DNA of 64,000 bases from Atherinomorus stipes. Taxonomy: Eukaryota; Chordata; Actinopteri; Atheriniformes; Atherinidae. The position numbers and the translations under genes are program-made. The DNA is taken from contig JALJCO010012663.1 of assembly GCA_023101725.1 (NCBI GenBank), positions 62,001 through 126,000 on the forward strand, in the 5' to 3' direction. The notes below the pieces were generated by a model that worked only from the letters and a program-made list of their open reading frames with translations, made no database searches and was not told where the DNA came from. Shown in pieces: positions 1 to 12,200 of this stretch. Position 1 is the first letter of the stretch; every line of letters begins with the position of its first letter.

Positions 1-3000
1 ACATTGATTAACAGTAAACAGTGTAGTTATAAGAGACCTTAGAAGTCGGAGTTGGCCAAATAAGTCATTAATGGACTGCAGTTATGTGTCTCTTTAAAGT
101 CTTATTGACCATTCGAAACACTTAAAGAGTACAAGTTCCATTCCCTTCTGAAGACTGGACACATATCCATACTGCACATATACTCACACACCACTGAGCG
201 CATCAAAAGGCAGCATGAGATTCCAACTCAGCCCCCCTGGAAAATCTGCACTAAGGATGTTTGTTCATAACCGAAACATAGAAGTGTCACAATCCATTGC
301 TGTAAATTGGGAGATGGAAATGGAAACCAGATTGAGTAGGACAGTGATCATGTAACATGATGGGAATCACGATCCATTAAGTGTAAAATGTGCAAACCAT
401 AAGCATGTATATTTTTGTAACCCAATCATGCACATCTTAGCACTTACCATTTGAAAGAGAGAAAGAAATAGACTAGTGATAAATTGTCAAAAATGTACAG
501 GATGGGTGTTAAACTTATGGTGTCTTACATGGAATCAGCACATTAGCAATTTCTGCCAACCTCTTATATGGGGCCAAGTCAGCGGTGTGCAGCTTGTACT
601 GAGACATGCAATGACATCCATTACAAAACATACTGAGACACTGACCCCTTCTTCTGCAAACATATGCATTCAGTCTGTGATTCCAGCTAATGTACAGAGT
701 ATACTTTTTCATTTAATTTGATCTTGTTTTATCCTACATCAAATGCATCGTAGCAAGCTGAACGATGATCTCGCTGCTGTGTTGTGCTGAATAAATTTGC
801 CCCACTAAGAGGATACCTCAGTGGATATGATGGAAATAAAGTTTTGAGAATCTAAAACCACCATTGATACTAGAGTGTTGTTTCTTATTTTGACAAGAAG
901 AATCAAAGAAGGGGGGAGAGTGAGGAGAGAGAGGGAGAGGATGAAGAGAAAAAAAGAAGACAAAGATACTCCAGATAGAAAGTAAAAGCAACAACTGTGT
1001 GAAGCAAAGAAGCCAGACAACCAGCTGCTACACCTGTGAAGAAATTGAACAAAAAACACACCACACAGCCTCTGTAAGAAAACAAATCTGGTGTTCATCA
1101 GGAGCACCTAAAATTGCTCCGTTTAGTTTTACAGATTTTTTTTTTTTTAAGAGGCGAGTTTACTTGGTATTCATTTTTTTGGTAAATTATATCATTAAAA
1201 TATGTATGAACCACTTTTGCATGCATCCTCACATTACACTGGCTCCCATAATGTAATTCCAATGTTGGCTAAATGCACCTGTGAAGTTCTCACTTCAGTG
1301 TATTCAAATTAGTTTGAACGCAAAGCAATCAAATTTCCAAGCACTCTGTGTAATCTTGCTCCAAAACTCAAAGGGGAGATTAAGATACTTACATGTACAC
1401 AAGGGGAAAAGCAAAACAATGGAGTTTTATGCATCTATCAGAAATTATGGTGGTACTCATGGGAATGAATGACCTTCTGGCTGGCTTGTATGAACACCCC
1501 CAGGTGGTTACCCTCAGATGAGATGAAGTGAGCTGCATCTCTTCAGGAAATTTAGGAAGGAAAACAATAATTTAACACTTTCTGACCCATCAGGGTTAAA
1601 CTGCAACATTTTGTTCTAAATCTGTAGATATTTTACATTCCATCAAGACATCGCATTGGGGATTCAGCATCTTGCAGTGAATCAGTACACTGATTCCTTG
1701 TAAATCTAAAGAGGTCATTAATCAAAACATCAGCTTCCACATTCTCTGTATAAGTACTCTACTATATTACAAAAAGAGATCATTACAATCTTCTTTGTGT
1801 TCCTTCAGAACACAAGGAGCCAACTCTGTCAGAGATCTCTTAGATTTGTTCACCCAAACTGAAAGTGTAGAGGAACTTTGATTTATTTTTTGTGAAATTG
1901 CATTAGGAAGAGATCTCATTAACTCCACTATGAGCAAGAGCTACAATTACTACATTACATACGCTTGAAAGGGTGTGCACTTACCATTTGATATAAACAA
2001 TCAGACAGGTTTAGTTTCGTCTGTGGAGACCAGTTCAGAGCAGAATCAATGTGCTGTCAGGAGCGTGGTAGGAGCTCCCACAGTGGTGGGGAAGGGCTTT
2101 GTTGGTGGTTGGTATTACACTCAGGTGCCTGTGCAGTCAACTGAGTAGATAAAGGCATAGTGATTAGTATCACGACTGGAGGTTAGTTAGAGAATTGGTG
2201 CTTTCAAGGTTGCTTGCTTATAAGAAATTACCAGAAGGAAGTGACACTTCAAGGCAAAAATGACAATGGCAAGAGCACTGCGGATTTAGAAATTGGCTGT
2301 TTCAGAGATTAACCCACAGACTAAGATTTGTTTGACCTTTTGCATGATATCAAGTAGAAGATATCATGTGATTAAATATTCTTCCATGTCACTTTTAAGT
2401 TATTCAAATTTGTTCCTTTAGTCTCTTTCAGGGACTTAAGTGCATGCAAAGCAGAAGCAGTGGACCACGTTGCTTGCCATTTCAAGAAAGGCAAAAATGA
2501 CAGCTAAAAATAAATGGGTGGAAGAGAAAATCAGCAAACAGGGCTAAAGCAGTTTTTTAAAGGGTAGAATTTTGTTTTTAGTTACCCCTTTGACCTTTAC
2601 TGCTGCCATACCAATTCTTAGTCTCAAAACTGCCACCTTTTTCTATCTTCACCACATAACCTTTCAGAGCAAAATGATTTCACTCCAAGATGGGGACTTC
2701 ATGAATACAAAAATAGGGATCTGTGTTGGTATATAAAAACTTAACAACATTCCTGCAGAAGCTTTCTTAACCTTCACCTAATGCTGGCCTTCCAAAGATG
2801 TAGTCTCAAGCAGACATTGTATATAAATGGAGCAAAATAGCTTCAATATGCTCACTGGGGAAAAGAGCTACAATATTAACGGCCAAAAAGGAAATTAATT
2901 AATGTATACTGCAACATAGACAGCATTTCAGCAAGGTCATAGAACTATTACTGGTGTGGGGTCTTTACCAAACTTGACTAAAATATAAATACATTTTGCT

Positions 3001-4045
3001 ACTGCACATCTTTAATGCTAAATCACTGCTCACTTTAACCCCACTGACTAAATCTTCACTTAAAAGTGTCATAACTTAGTGTTCTACATACACAATCCAT
3101 CTTAAATGATCTTCAAATGAATTTGAAATCATAGCTGGGAGGGAGGAAAATTTAATGAGCTCATTTTGACCTCTTTTCAAGCCCCACTTTTGTTTGTCGT
3201 CAGAACAAACACAAGAATTACACCTGTCTGTAAGCGCGTTCGCGAGGCAAGCATCACAAGCCAAAACAAAGTTTTCTCAGGATAGATCAAGGGAAGGAAA
3301 ATGATGTCCCAACAGAGAAAAAGATGATAAAAACTGTACAGTTGATAGAGAGAATACACTGAATAAAAGGGCTGGACTGATGAATATAGGAGCGGACGAC
3401 CAATGTGAAGTTATTCCAAAAGCAACAAGCTTATTAGCTTTTTTAGCTACATTAGCAGCTTGTCACCATTCGTCCATCATCGTTTACTGGCCTCTTACAC
3501 AAAAAATAATAAGTTACACAAGCAGCAAAACTTACCAACTGCACATCCTCACTGAATGAACATTCCACTCGTCCCTGGTCGATTAGTTCACTGTTGCAGC
3601 ACTGAAAACACTGCAAAAGTTGCTGGAAACACTGGAGTTTCCAACACATTTTAACTGAGGTCCTACAGACGTTTAAACATGAAAAAGACGGATTTCTGGG
3701 TGATGACACCTTTTGGCAGATGTTCTTTGTGAGGTGGCTTAACAACAACTTGGCATCCATCTTGCATCCTACCTGCACTCTGAGCTCTCTCCAGTTCGTG
3801 AAAGTCAGCAAGAAGTTAACTTTTGTCTTATCTCTTGCTCTGCTTTTTACAAATTTTTTAGGTAAACTATGTGGGAACATCAGCTATCACAGCTCAGACA
3901 GGACAACGTTACAATCCCTCAACCTCGTGAAACAGAGGGGGGGGGGGGGGGGGGAGTAGAATATGAAAATCTGGCCAAAAATAACAAATAGTAGCATTAT
4001 TAACCATGTTAGCCACATAGTTCTGTCACATCTGACTGTGAAGCA
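1..4045. other. No recognised gene; AT-rich intergenic or intronic DNA
   Basis: No open frame here shows a recognisable domain. The longest, 142 codons on the minus strand at 3452-3880, is unassigned and is treated under findings. An 18-base G run lies at 3937-3954. Short purine-rich and T-rich tracts occur around 900-970 and 1136-1150. I see no transposon ends. Confidence 0.5.
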
Positions 4046-4375
4046 ATGAGCAATCTTACAAGCTTTGAGGCTTATCACTACCTACATGATGATGATAATA
4101 ATAAACTAGTCCATGCTTTTGTTACTTCCAGATTGGATTACTGTAATTCCTTATTATTGGGCTGCCCCAAATATGCCTTGAAAAGTCTCCAGCTGATCCA
4201 GAACGCTGCAGCTAGGGTTCTGACTAGAACCAGCAGGAGAGATTATATCTATCCAGTTCTAGCTTCTCTTCATTGGCCTCCTGTTAAATCTGGGATAGAG
4301 TTTAAAATTCTTTTTCTCACATATAAAGCTCTCCATGACCAAGCTCTATTATACAGTATATTAGTGATCTCATAG
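4046..4375 (+). pseudogene. LINE reverse transcriptase C-terminal relic (L2/CR1-type)
   Basis: The open frame encodes the stretch that follows the catalytic palm in many fish L2/CR1-type non-LTR retrotransposons. Seen directly: 'LVHAFVTSRLDYCNSLLLG', then 'LQLIQNAAARVLTRTSRRD', 'VLASLHWPPVKSGIEFKIL' and 'LTYKALHD'. The first roughly 20 residues and the last few do not fit the family, so only about 80 residues are element-derived. There is no YxDD motif, endonuclease or 3' tail, so this is a dead, 5'-truncated and 3'-truncated fragment. A second RT fragment follows on the same strand. Assignment to L2/CR1 rather than another LINE clade is from memory of the motif. Confidence 0.8.
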
Positions 4376-4394
4376 TAATAATAATAATAATGGA

Positions 4395-4935
4395 TTATAA
4401 AGCTGCTTCACCATCAACCACGTCACTGTTCTCCCCAACCTGGAATCCTCTTTTAACATTACTGACACTGTTCTTTCCTGCCATGGTGACAACACCTATA
4501 CTTACATTTCCGCCCAATCCATAAAGCCCGTTAAAACTTGTTCAGTTTTCATCAACTGTTTCTCAGATATAAAATCAAGGATGCAAGCCAATTTTCTCAG
4601 AGTCAACAATAAACCTGAACACTGAATCTGCTCACAACTTCTGCATCATGTTCGACCAGGCCATTCTAACCTCTTCTCACATCTCTGTACCCTTGCAGTC
4701 AGCTTTGACAGTCACTTCACATTCCATAACCACATCAACATCATCTCCAGAAGTGCTCTATTCTGTTTAAAAAATATTGCTTGCCTCCATCCTTTAATCT
4801 TCTCTGCTGCTGAAACCCCGATCCATGCATTTATCACCTCCTGACTGGATTTCTGTAACAGCATCCTCTATAATACACTCTACAAATTCCACAATAAATT
4901 CCATTCAGAATTCAGCCACAAATCTTCTCACCTCT
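4395..4935 (+). pseudogene. Second, more decayed LINE reverse transcriptase relic
   Basis: Translating across stops on the plus strand gives a degraded version of the same RT region. The clearest piece is near 4826-4870 and reads like 'IHAFITS(stop)LDFCNSILY', matching the LVHAFVTSRLDYCNSLL motif of the preceding fragment. It has several in-frame stops and frameshifts and is clearly older than its neighbour. It may be a separate insertion, or part of a distinct LINE copy into which the 4046-4375 piece was placed. It has no function. Confidence 0.6.
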
Positions 4936-5911
4936 GGATACAAGTATGGAGAGTATGGAAATAACTGTGGATGAGGAACAAAGTTCTTTGAAGCAGACAG
5001 ATGTAATGCGTATGAAAGGAGCTTAAGAATTCAGTCAAAGGCAGAGGAGTAGCCTTTGTTATCAGGGTTCATTAGTGTCACCACAGTTGGACGTAACTAA
5101 TATAAAGAACGCACAGGGGTAATTCTTTGACAGTTTAGCACAGACAGCATTGACCAACCTGGTGAAGAATTTCAGTGTGAGAGAAAGAATCCCAATTATG
5201 CTGCATTCCCTTGATGACAATTTTCCTTTTCCTTTGCAGAGTAGGAAAAATGCATTTTGCCATATAGTTGTTTTGAAATGGAATGAAATATTTGGGCAGT
5301 ATGTTTTTACTTTAAGGGAAATTTAAGAAATAAAGAGGGTTATGGGGGGGGAGTTGTATGGACACGATTAAGCATAGGAGGGACTGGAGTTGGTGGAAAA
5401 CAGATTGGTGGGTGGGGTGTTAGGAGGGTTTGTGTGTTTAGTGTATGAGTGTGTGAGAAATAATGAATGATTAGGGGGTTTTACAGTATGTGGAAGGTAT
5501 GCAACAAGGGTAGGTGAGAGAAGTGAAATTATTTACTGCATTTAATGAGTTATTATGAACTTGTGCTACACCATTAAAGCTTATTTTATTTGTTTTTAAA
5601 CTTTAAACAAAGGGCTAAATACTTTAAAGTGGTTAAGTTATTCTTTCCTGATCCATAATCAATTGTTTTCCTTGACACAGAAGGGAAAGCAAATGTAAAA
5701 AACAATCAGTTTTGGTCAACAGCCACCAGACAAATTTTCATCCGGGGCATCAGGATGGAGCCAGGATTTTATCTATCCACCCTTATTTCAACAGGTCATA
5801 CTGTTTTCAGTGTACATTTTAACAATAAGATTCTTATTTTCAGGTATTAAACTCCAAATTATTTGTGGTCTTTGTTCAAAACAAATGAAGGTAATGTGGG
5901 GAAATCTCATC
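4936..5911. other. No recognised feature
   Basis: GT-rich stretch (about 5340-5520) and AT-rich DNA. No coding or transposon signature is visible. Confidence 0.4.
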
Positions 5912-5914
5912 ATT

Positions 5915-6881
5915 AGGCACATTCGGACAGAGAGGTTCTAAAAACACAGTTCCTATAACTACGCCTCCCGAGTTTAGTTATAAGAACTACCCTTCGCCTT
6001 CAGTGTGCGTTCGCACATGAGGGAGGATGTTGTTGGGGACCATGTGTGATGCAATTGTTGCGACAGTGACAAATTTATGCCCCAGCAGATCTAATACAAA
6101 ACTGAGGTTTCTCATCTCTTTTTTGTTCAAAGCTGTTATAAAAGCAAACTTACCAGCTTTCCCTCATCACAGTCATATGTATGATGTAACGGGACAGCCC
6201 CCCTGGAAAGCTGCCCTACTAATGTCTTGTTTACCTTTCGTTGAAGTACGCCTGAACACTTTAGCGGACAGACCGAGGTTCGTTCACTAAAATGGCGCAG
6301 ATTGTACTGACACAATTTGCAACTGTATTTGGGTTTTCCATCTCTTTTATTCAAAGCTATTATGAAAGCTAGCTTACCAGCTTTCCCTCCCTTTCCCTTG
6401 TTTACCTTTTGTTGAAGTGCGCCCAGAACTTTAGTGGACGGTCTATCCACTAAAGTGTCCGGGCGGTCGCTGCAGATTCTACTGCTATACTTTGCAGCTG
6501 TGTTTGGTCATTAAATTAATATGAAAATAAGTGCTTTTGGACATTTCAAAATAGTTATTGATTTGGGACGTGCACCATTGTGATCGGTTTAATAATGAAC
6601 TGGTACACCCCTATTGTAATAGTTCTTGTTGTTATTATGATCTCGGGAAACAGGTAAACAGCTGTGAGACTTTTTAAATATGGCAGGGCTGGAAGAAGTG
6701 GAGATCGCACAAGGGGTGTGGCTTGCCAGTTCTACTATAGAACCCCGAAAAGACCCTGCCTCGTTATAGGAACTGAGGTCCGAGGTCCCTAGTTCCTATA
6801 TATCGGAATGCGCAAAAAACCAGCCTGGTTCCCGAAAAGGTTATCGGAACTCCAAAAGGTTCCTACAGTCCGAAAGCGCCT
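5915..6881. mobile_element. Non-autonomous DNA transposon, family 1 copy 1 (967 bp, 3-bp ATT duplication)
   Basis: The ends are inverted: the left end begins AGGCACATTCGGAC and the right end, reversed, begins AGGCGCTTTCGGAC. ATT lies directly outside each end (5912-5914 and 6882-6884), which fits a 3-bp target duplication. A second copy in opposite orientation at 48546-49004 is flanked by TTT on both sides, which supports the borders. The copy contains an internal tandem duplication (about 6107-6320 and 6336-6500) that the second copy lacks. No transposase frame is present. The superfamily is uncertain: 3-bp duplications suggest PIF/Harbinger, but the target is not the usual TWA. Confidence 0.75.
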
Positions 6882-6884
6882 ATT

Positions 6885-8502
6885 CACAACTATTTTCCCC
6901 CAGTGCAAATTCTTTAACTCCTTAAACTGCCTTTTACTAACACTAACACAGCTGAACAGAATGGACGTAAGAGAGGAGGAACAAGAAAATATTATTTTTT
7001 AGATCAGAAGGACCTGATCCACACAGTTTTGAACCAGAAGCTACTAACAGGGTCTCTGGTATCCAGCAGAGGAGATCATTGACAGGAAACAGGCAGCAGA
7101 GTCAGTCATGGGCAATGGCGCAGGAAGTGGGGAGCTGTGGGGGCTGCAGCCCCTACAGCCCCTGCAAGCATTGATGGGAGGCCTACACTTAAAAATAATA
7201 AATGTTTATAGTTAATGTGTGTAGAAGAGCCTTAAACAGAGTTGGTGGGGATGTGTGAAAAAATTATTTAAAACAAACAAACAAACAAAAAAACTAAATC
7301 CTTTGTTGAGGAGACTGTGGGTGTGGGAACTCCTCGAGTGAGCTCGAGCTGAGTGCCGATCAGAACAGTGGTACAGCGTCTGTGGCCAACAGACCTCATG
7401 AAAGTTAGTTACCGACCATAGCCTACAGTGTATCTTTCATTTATGGACCTTATTGTAGCATGTTTATCTGCTCTCCGTTTGCTTTTTGTGTCCATCTGCT
7501 GATGTGTTATTGATCTACATGACCTGTCCTGACAGAGGTAAGCTGTGAAGTAGACCACCCACCCACCTCCCAGCAAACAGCGACCATCCGGCAATATTCC
7601 CGGAACGTTCCCTAAAGGTTCCACTGCTGTGACCTCTAAGGAATGTTCTGCGGACGTTGTCTAAACGTCCACTAAGGGTTATATTATACCACCTTTAGGG
7701 GACATTTGGAGAACATTCCTCTGTTAGCTGGGCTGACTGTTTTCCCAACTTGGGCAGCACTGAAAATGAGGCTTTTAGGCTGCTATGAAATATCAAGTCT
7801 ACTCTTGTTATATGGTGCTGTCAACCTTCTTATGGAGAAAAAATGTAAGAGGATTTGAATCGTTAAGAACCTAATATTTTATTTGTGTGTAGTCCTATCT
7901 AATGGCTAGTTATCGGCCTGCAAAGGCTGCTAGCCGGCTAAAAATCTGTTTTCTCTGGCCAGCATTACTTTGCTAGTCCCAGAAATGAACTTCCTGTTTA
8001 CATGCTGATGTCATACATTTGTGTCTGCCGGTGATGTGGTTAAGCGTCTCATATAACATTATCCGCTTAGTGGAGATGTAGTTTTTATTATCATTGTCAT
8101 TATTATTGTTATTTTTATTCACATACTAAAGACGTATAGTGGTGATGCGCACGGGAAAAAATGATATCATTCACTCATTCATTTGGCAGCCCCCCCTAGT
8201 TAAAACACCTTTCTGCGCCCATGGCCATGGGCCACTGAAAACGTGGAGGATTAATCAAATAACATGTACTGTAAGTGAAACAAGCGTTTTGTATCTTTTC
8301 TCCCACATTATCTTCTTAGCTGGTTAAGCTAAAACCTGGTTAAGCTGCAAAGCAGCGAAAAAATACAGTGTTTGCAGCAGCCAATAGTTTGACATTATCA
8401 CTCTGTAGTCCACAGACGTGTATCTAAATCACACTATCCTATGTAAAATCTGAACAGCTGATGGTAATGAAGATGATGATGTAGCGGCAAAACGCAGCCT
8501 TG
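6885..8502. other. No recognised gene; short internal repeats
   Basis: Region 7575-7720 repeats GGAACGTTCC-like and CTAAAGG-like words in both orientations, as in some miniature elements, but I could not define ends. Around 8320-8350 CTGGTTAAGCT occurs twice. No coding signature. Confidence 0.4.
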
Positions 8503-8506
8503 TTAA

Positions 8507-9260
8507 AGCAGAACTCAGTAACTTTTTCACCTCCATAAATGCTTTTCAGAATCCCTGTGAGGCTAAACAAAGTGTTTATGGTGCAATTCCATGCTTCCTA
8601 GTCTCCCCCCGGTGTCTCTGGCCTGTAAGTGTCACTTGCAAGTCTGCCTGAGCAGACCCGACACAGATCTTGCGACAACAGAAACCGCTGTAGGGCACTC
8701 AGGTCCTCTATCCACCGAGCTGCTTCCAGCGCTGGTTCGCACCAGAACCAGACTAAAAACCGGTTCTTTAGCTTCCCACCACCTAAACACTGGCTCCTGG
8801 CTCTCAAAACCAACCTTTTGCTGGACCAGAGTGAAAAAAGCAGTTCACGTAGCTTGTGCTGCCTGGGCGCCGGGTAGAGCAGCACCGAGCCTCACAGCTG
8901 AATAGGCTCAATAATCACTTGTCATGTCCACAAAAAGTAAATAAAAGTTCGTATTTTTACCTGCTACCCGCCAACACCAGAGAAAAATATAATCCACTGC
9001 ATATTTAACCGCAAAAAGCAGGTAATACATCCTGCTGCAGAAGACACGGGACTCTGTTTTGAGCAGAGGGAGACGAGGTGCTGCTACCAATGTAGCAAAG
9101 TAGCATCAACAAGCTAGTAAAAGCTTAGAAATATATTCAGGGATCAAAACAGAGGAAAGACAGGTAGAGAAGATGTTTGTGTGCTGTGGGGGGGTAGGGG
9201 GAGTATGAACTTTACAACAGTGAAAGGGGGAGCCCCGAGCTGAAGTTGCTGAGTTCTGCT
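8507..9260. mobile_element. TTAA-flanked miniature element, terminal repeat AGCAGAACTCAG (754 bp)
   Basis: The left end reads AGCAGAACTCAGTAACTT and the right end, reversed, reads AGCAGAACTCAGCAACTT: 17 of 18 bases match. TTAA lies immediately outside both ends (8503-8506 and 9261-9264), the target duplication expected of piggyBac-type transposition. Overlapping short frames inside on both strands show no transposase features, so it is non-autonomous. Confidence 0.8.
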
Positions 9261-9264
9261 TTAA

Positions 9265-12200
9265 GTCGCGGTTCAAGCTTGTGTTAGAGCAGTCAGCTGT
9301 TTAGGTTTCACCGACTCTGTGGGTCGCAAGGATTAAAAACTTGTCTGAAATCCCTGTGACCGCTGTGAGGGCATTGGGGCAGAGCTGCATACTGGCTGGC
9401 TTCAAACTCATACTGAGCATGTGTGTGCACAAATGGAGTGAAGAGCAGCACAGCACAAGTTAACTGGTCTTAGATTAAATAAACCAAAGTGGTCCAAGAA
9501 GTGTTTAGGACTCGGGAGATTGCCACATAAAAAAGATCTTATCCACCATTCCTGGTTTAATCTGTCCTCTCTTCCTGGATCACATAGCAGCAAAACGTCT
9601 CCCCCACTGGTTGCCCAGTGCCTAACAGCCTCCGTAACACATTCGTCATCACACACACACAAAAAAAATAAAAATAAAATAAAAAATCCCTTGACTTGCC
9701 TGAGACCCGCCCACACCTGTATAATTTTTTTTTTTTTTTGTTGGACTCGTGAAAGGCGTCTCTTCTTGTTAGGAAACAGGTGGACACGATGTCCAGAGTG
9801 ACTTGAAATTGTGCATCCTGCACAAACACACGTATTCACCATGTTGATGTGGCTGATCCCTCAGATAAAACCTGCTGACATTCCTGCCATAAACTGATCT
9901 GACAGCTGCTGCCCGCTGGCTTTCCAACTCGTTTACCTTAAGTTGTGCCATGCGTCACGTGGGTCAAAGAATTACGTTTTTGGAAGTAATGCATTGCTAG
10001 CGAGCTAAACTAAGTTTTACTATATATAAAAACATTTGCAAAACCTTTTCTTCATGTGATGGCATCTCTCAGACTTTTTAGAAACAGCTTATTGTGGAAA
10101 ATTCATCCTGAAAGATGCTCTTTAGTAATGACAACAAATCACCAAAAGTAAATGAATTAAGAGTCAAATCATGCCTGGGACTGTTCTCATATAATCAAGC
10201 CCAAGCCCAATTTTTGATTGAATGCTAATGAAAGTAGGTTAAAGTTCCAGAGTCCACTCATGGGGAGTGAAAAGGAAAAAACAGACAGAGAAGTTTATGC
10301 GAATGAAACAAAAAGATTGGAGAGTCCTAAAAGAGAAAAGTCTAAAAAAAAGAGTCATCATGAAAATAACCAAATGTGAAGAGGCAGGAGTTCCTGTCTG
10401 CTGTGCAGACTGATCCTCTTCAGTTAGGAGTGAGATGGCGGATAGGTAGCGAGGCAAAAGAGACACCCAGTAAGGACTGAACATCACTGAACACTTCTCG
10501 CTTCGGCAGAGAAGTCTAGTACAACTCTCCAAACTTACTTTCTTGCTTGAACCTATGCAAGTTTTCCAAAAATATTTTAATGTAATCTTTGCTACACTGA
10601 TTGAAATGCTGTCAGAACTCACATGACACCACACAAGATAAACTCCAACTCTATAAAACTCCTCAGTCTGAAAAATGACACATCGTTCATACAACTGTCA
10701 CTGTGTGCTAGTTTTATACATCTAAGAAATAATTATAAATAAATAAGAAACAAAAACATCTATTTAGCCATAACTTTTGTCACATCTCATGGCTGCGGAT
10801 GTTGGTTGCTGCAGAGGTTATGTTTGTTAGCATTTGGAGACTATTTACTTTTTAAAGATGCTTTTTTGGTAACTTAATGCAAAGGTTTTGTATCTGCTTG
10901 TACACAATAGCAAAGAAGGGGTTCATTGAAAGATTAATCTGATCTTTAACTCATTCTGAAAGTAGAAAATGTTTGGTTTGCTGAATAGACGGATGTCTGG
11001 TTGAGCTCGAGTCCAATAAAAGGAGCCTTTGGGCTCAAGCCTGTTCTGACTGCTCATGGGAAAGACAAAGTGTAAACAATGAGATAATCATTGCTGTACA
11101 ATCATTTTATACATTGGTTTTGGTGCGAATGCCCCATCTACATTCTTTGTAAGATATTGATGTGCAAATTAGCCCCATTTCACCCCTCCACAGCTTGCCA
11201 GCCGTCCTCCCTACTATACCTTTACAGATGAGAGGAAACCTGTTCTGCATCACTTATTAGTTCACTTGCTTTAAAAATAGATGCTTTGCTGGTCAACAGC
11301 AATGTGTGTGACAGCAGGAAAGAAAAATCAAGAGATGACTTTGGAAATCAAGGGGTCCTGGAACAATCAAGCCTCTTTCTTTTACAGATCAGCACAGTAA
11401 ACTTCTAATACATTCACAGTATTGTGGTAAGTTGCTGTCAACTCAGAGTCTCACTTCCTGCATCCTTCCTTTCTTCTCCTCAACTGTGTCTTCTCTGTCA
11501 GGTTGTAACCAGTGTACAGCGGAATAAACAGTCACACCGGGTTGCTCCTCTGTCATGGGGAAAACACACATTGAATCGAGTCAAGCAGACTGAACACACA
11601 TGCAGAGTGGAGCCTGACAGTGAACTCAGCAGAACAGACACACACCTGTATAAGACAGAGAAGAAGAGCTATACAGTATGAAACAGTGGGAGAGACTCCA
11701 AGACCATGTCCACACAAATATGAGTCCCCACCCCCACCCCCAAGTATCACATTAACATGGCACTGTTAGCAAATACAACACATGAGCACAGACATGATTG
11801 TCCCAATTGATGCCAATTCAAAAGCTGGTGATCTGGTCCCTGCCTCTGAAACAATGTTGACCAATCAGAAGGGTGACAAAAAAAAAAAAAAGGGGGGGGG
11901 GGGGGGGGGGGAAAAGAGAGAGAGAGAGTTTCCAGGGATCTCGATTAACAAGCTTGTCATGATCCATGACGTGAGGGACGAGGAGTATTGACTTAAACTT
12001 AGGACCATGAGACGAGAGGCAGGTGGATGGATTATCTTTGGCTTTATTATGTACAAACAGACAAAAGACGCTGTGAAAGCAGAATTCTCAGAGAACTGAA
12101 TTAACAACAAGACTGACAATGAACTGGCAAGGGGGAAAAGGCAAATTATTTACTCAGGGACTAATGAGGCACGAGTAGCAGGTGTGACAATGACCACTTG

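Noticed and set aside
10239..10694. 151-codon minus-strand open frame
   Set aside because: No recognisable domain and no splice or promoter context.
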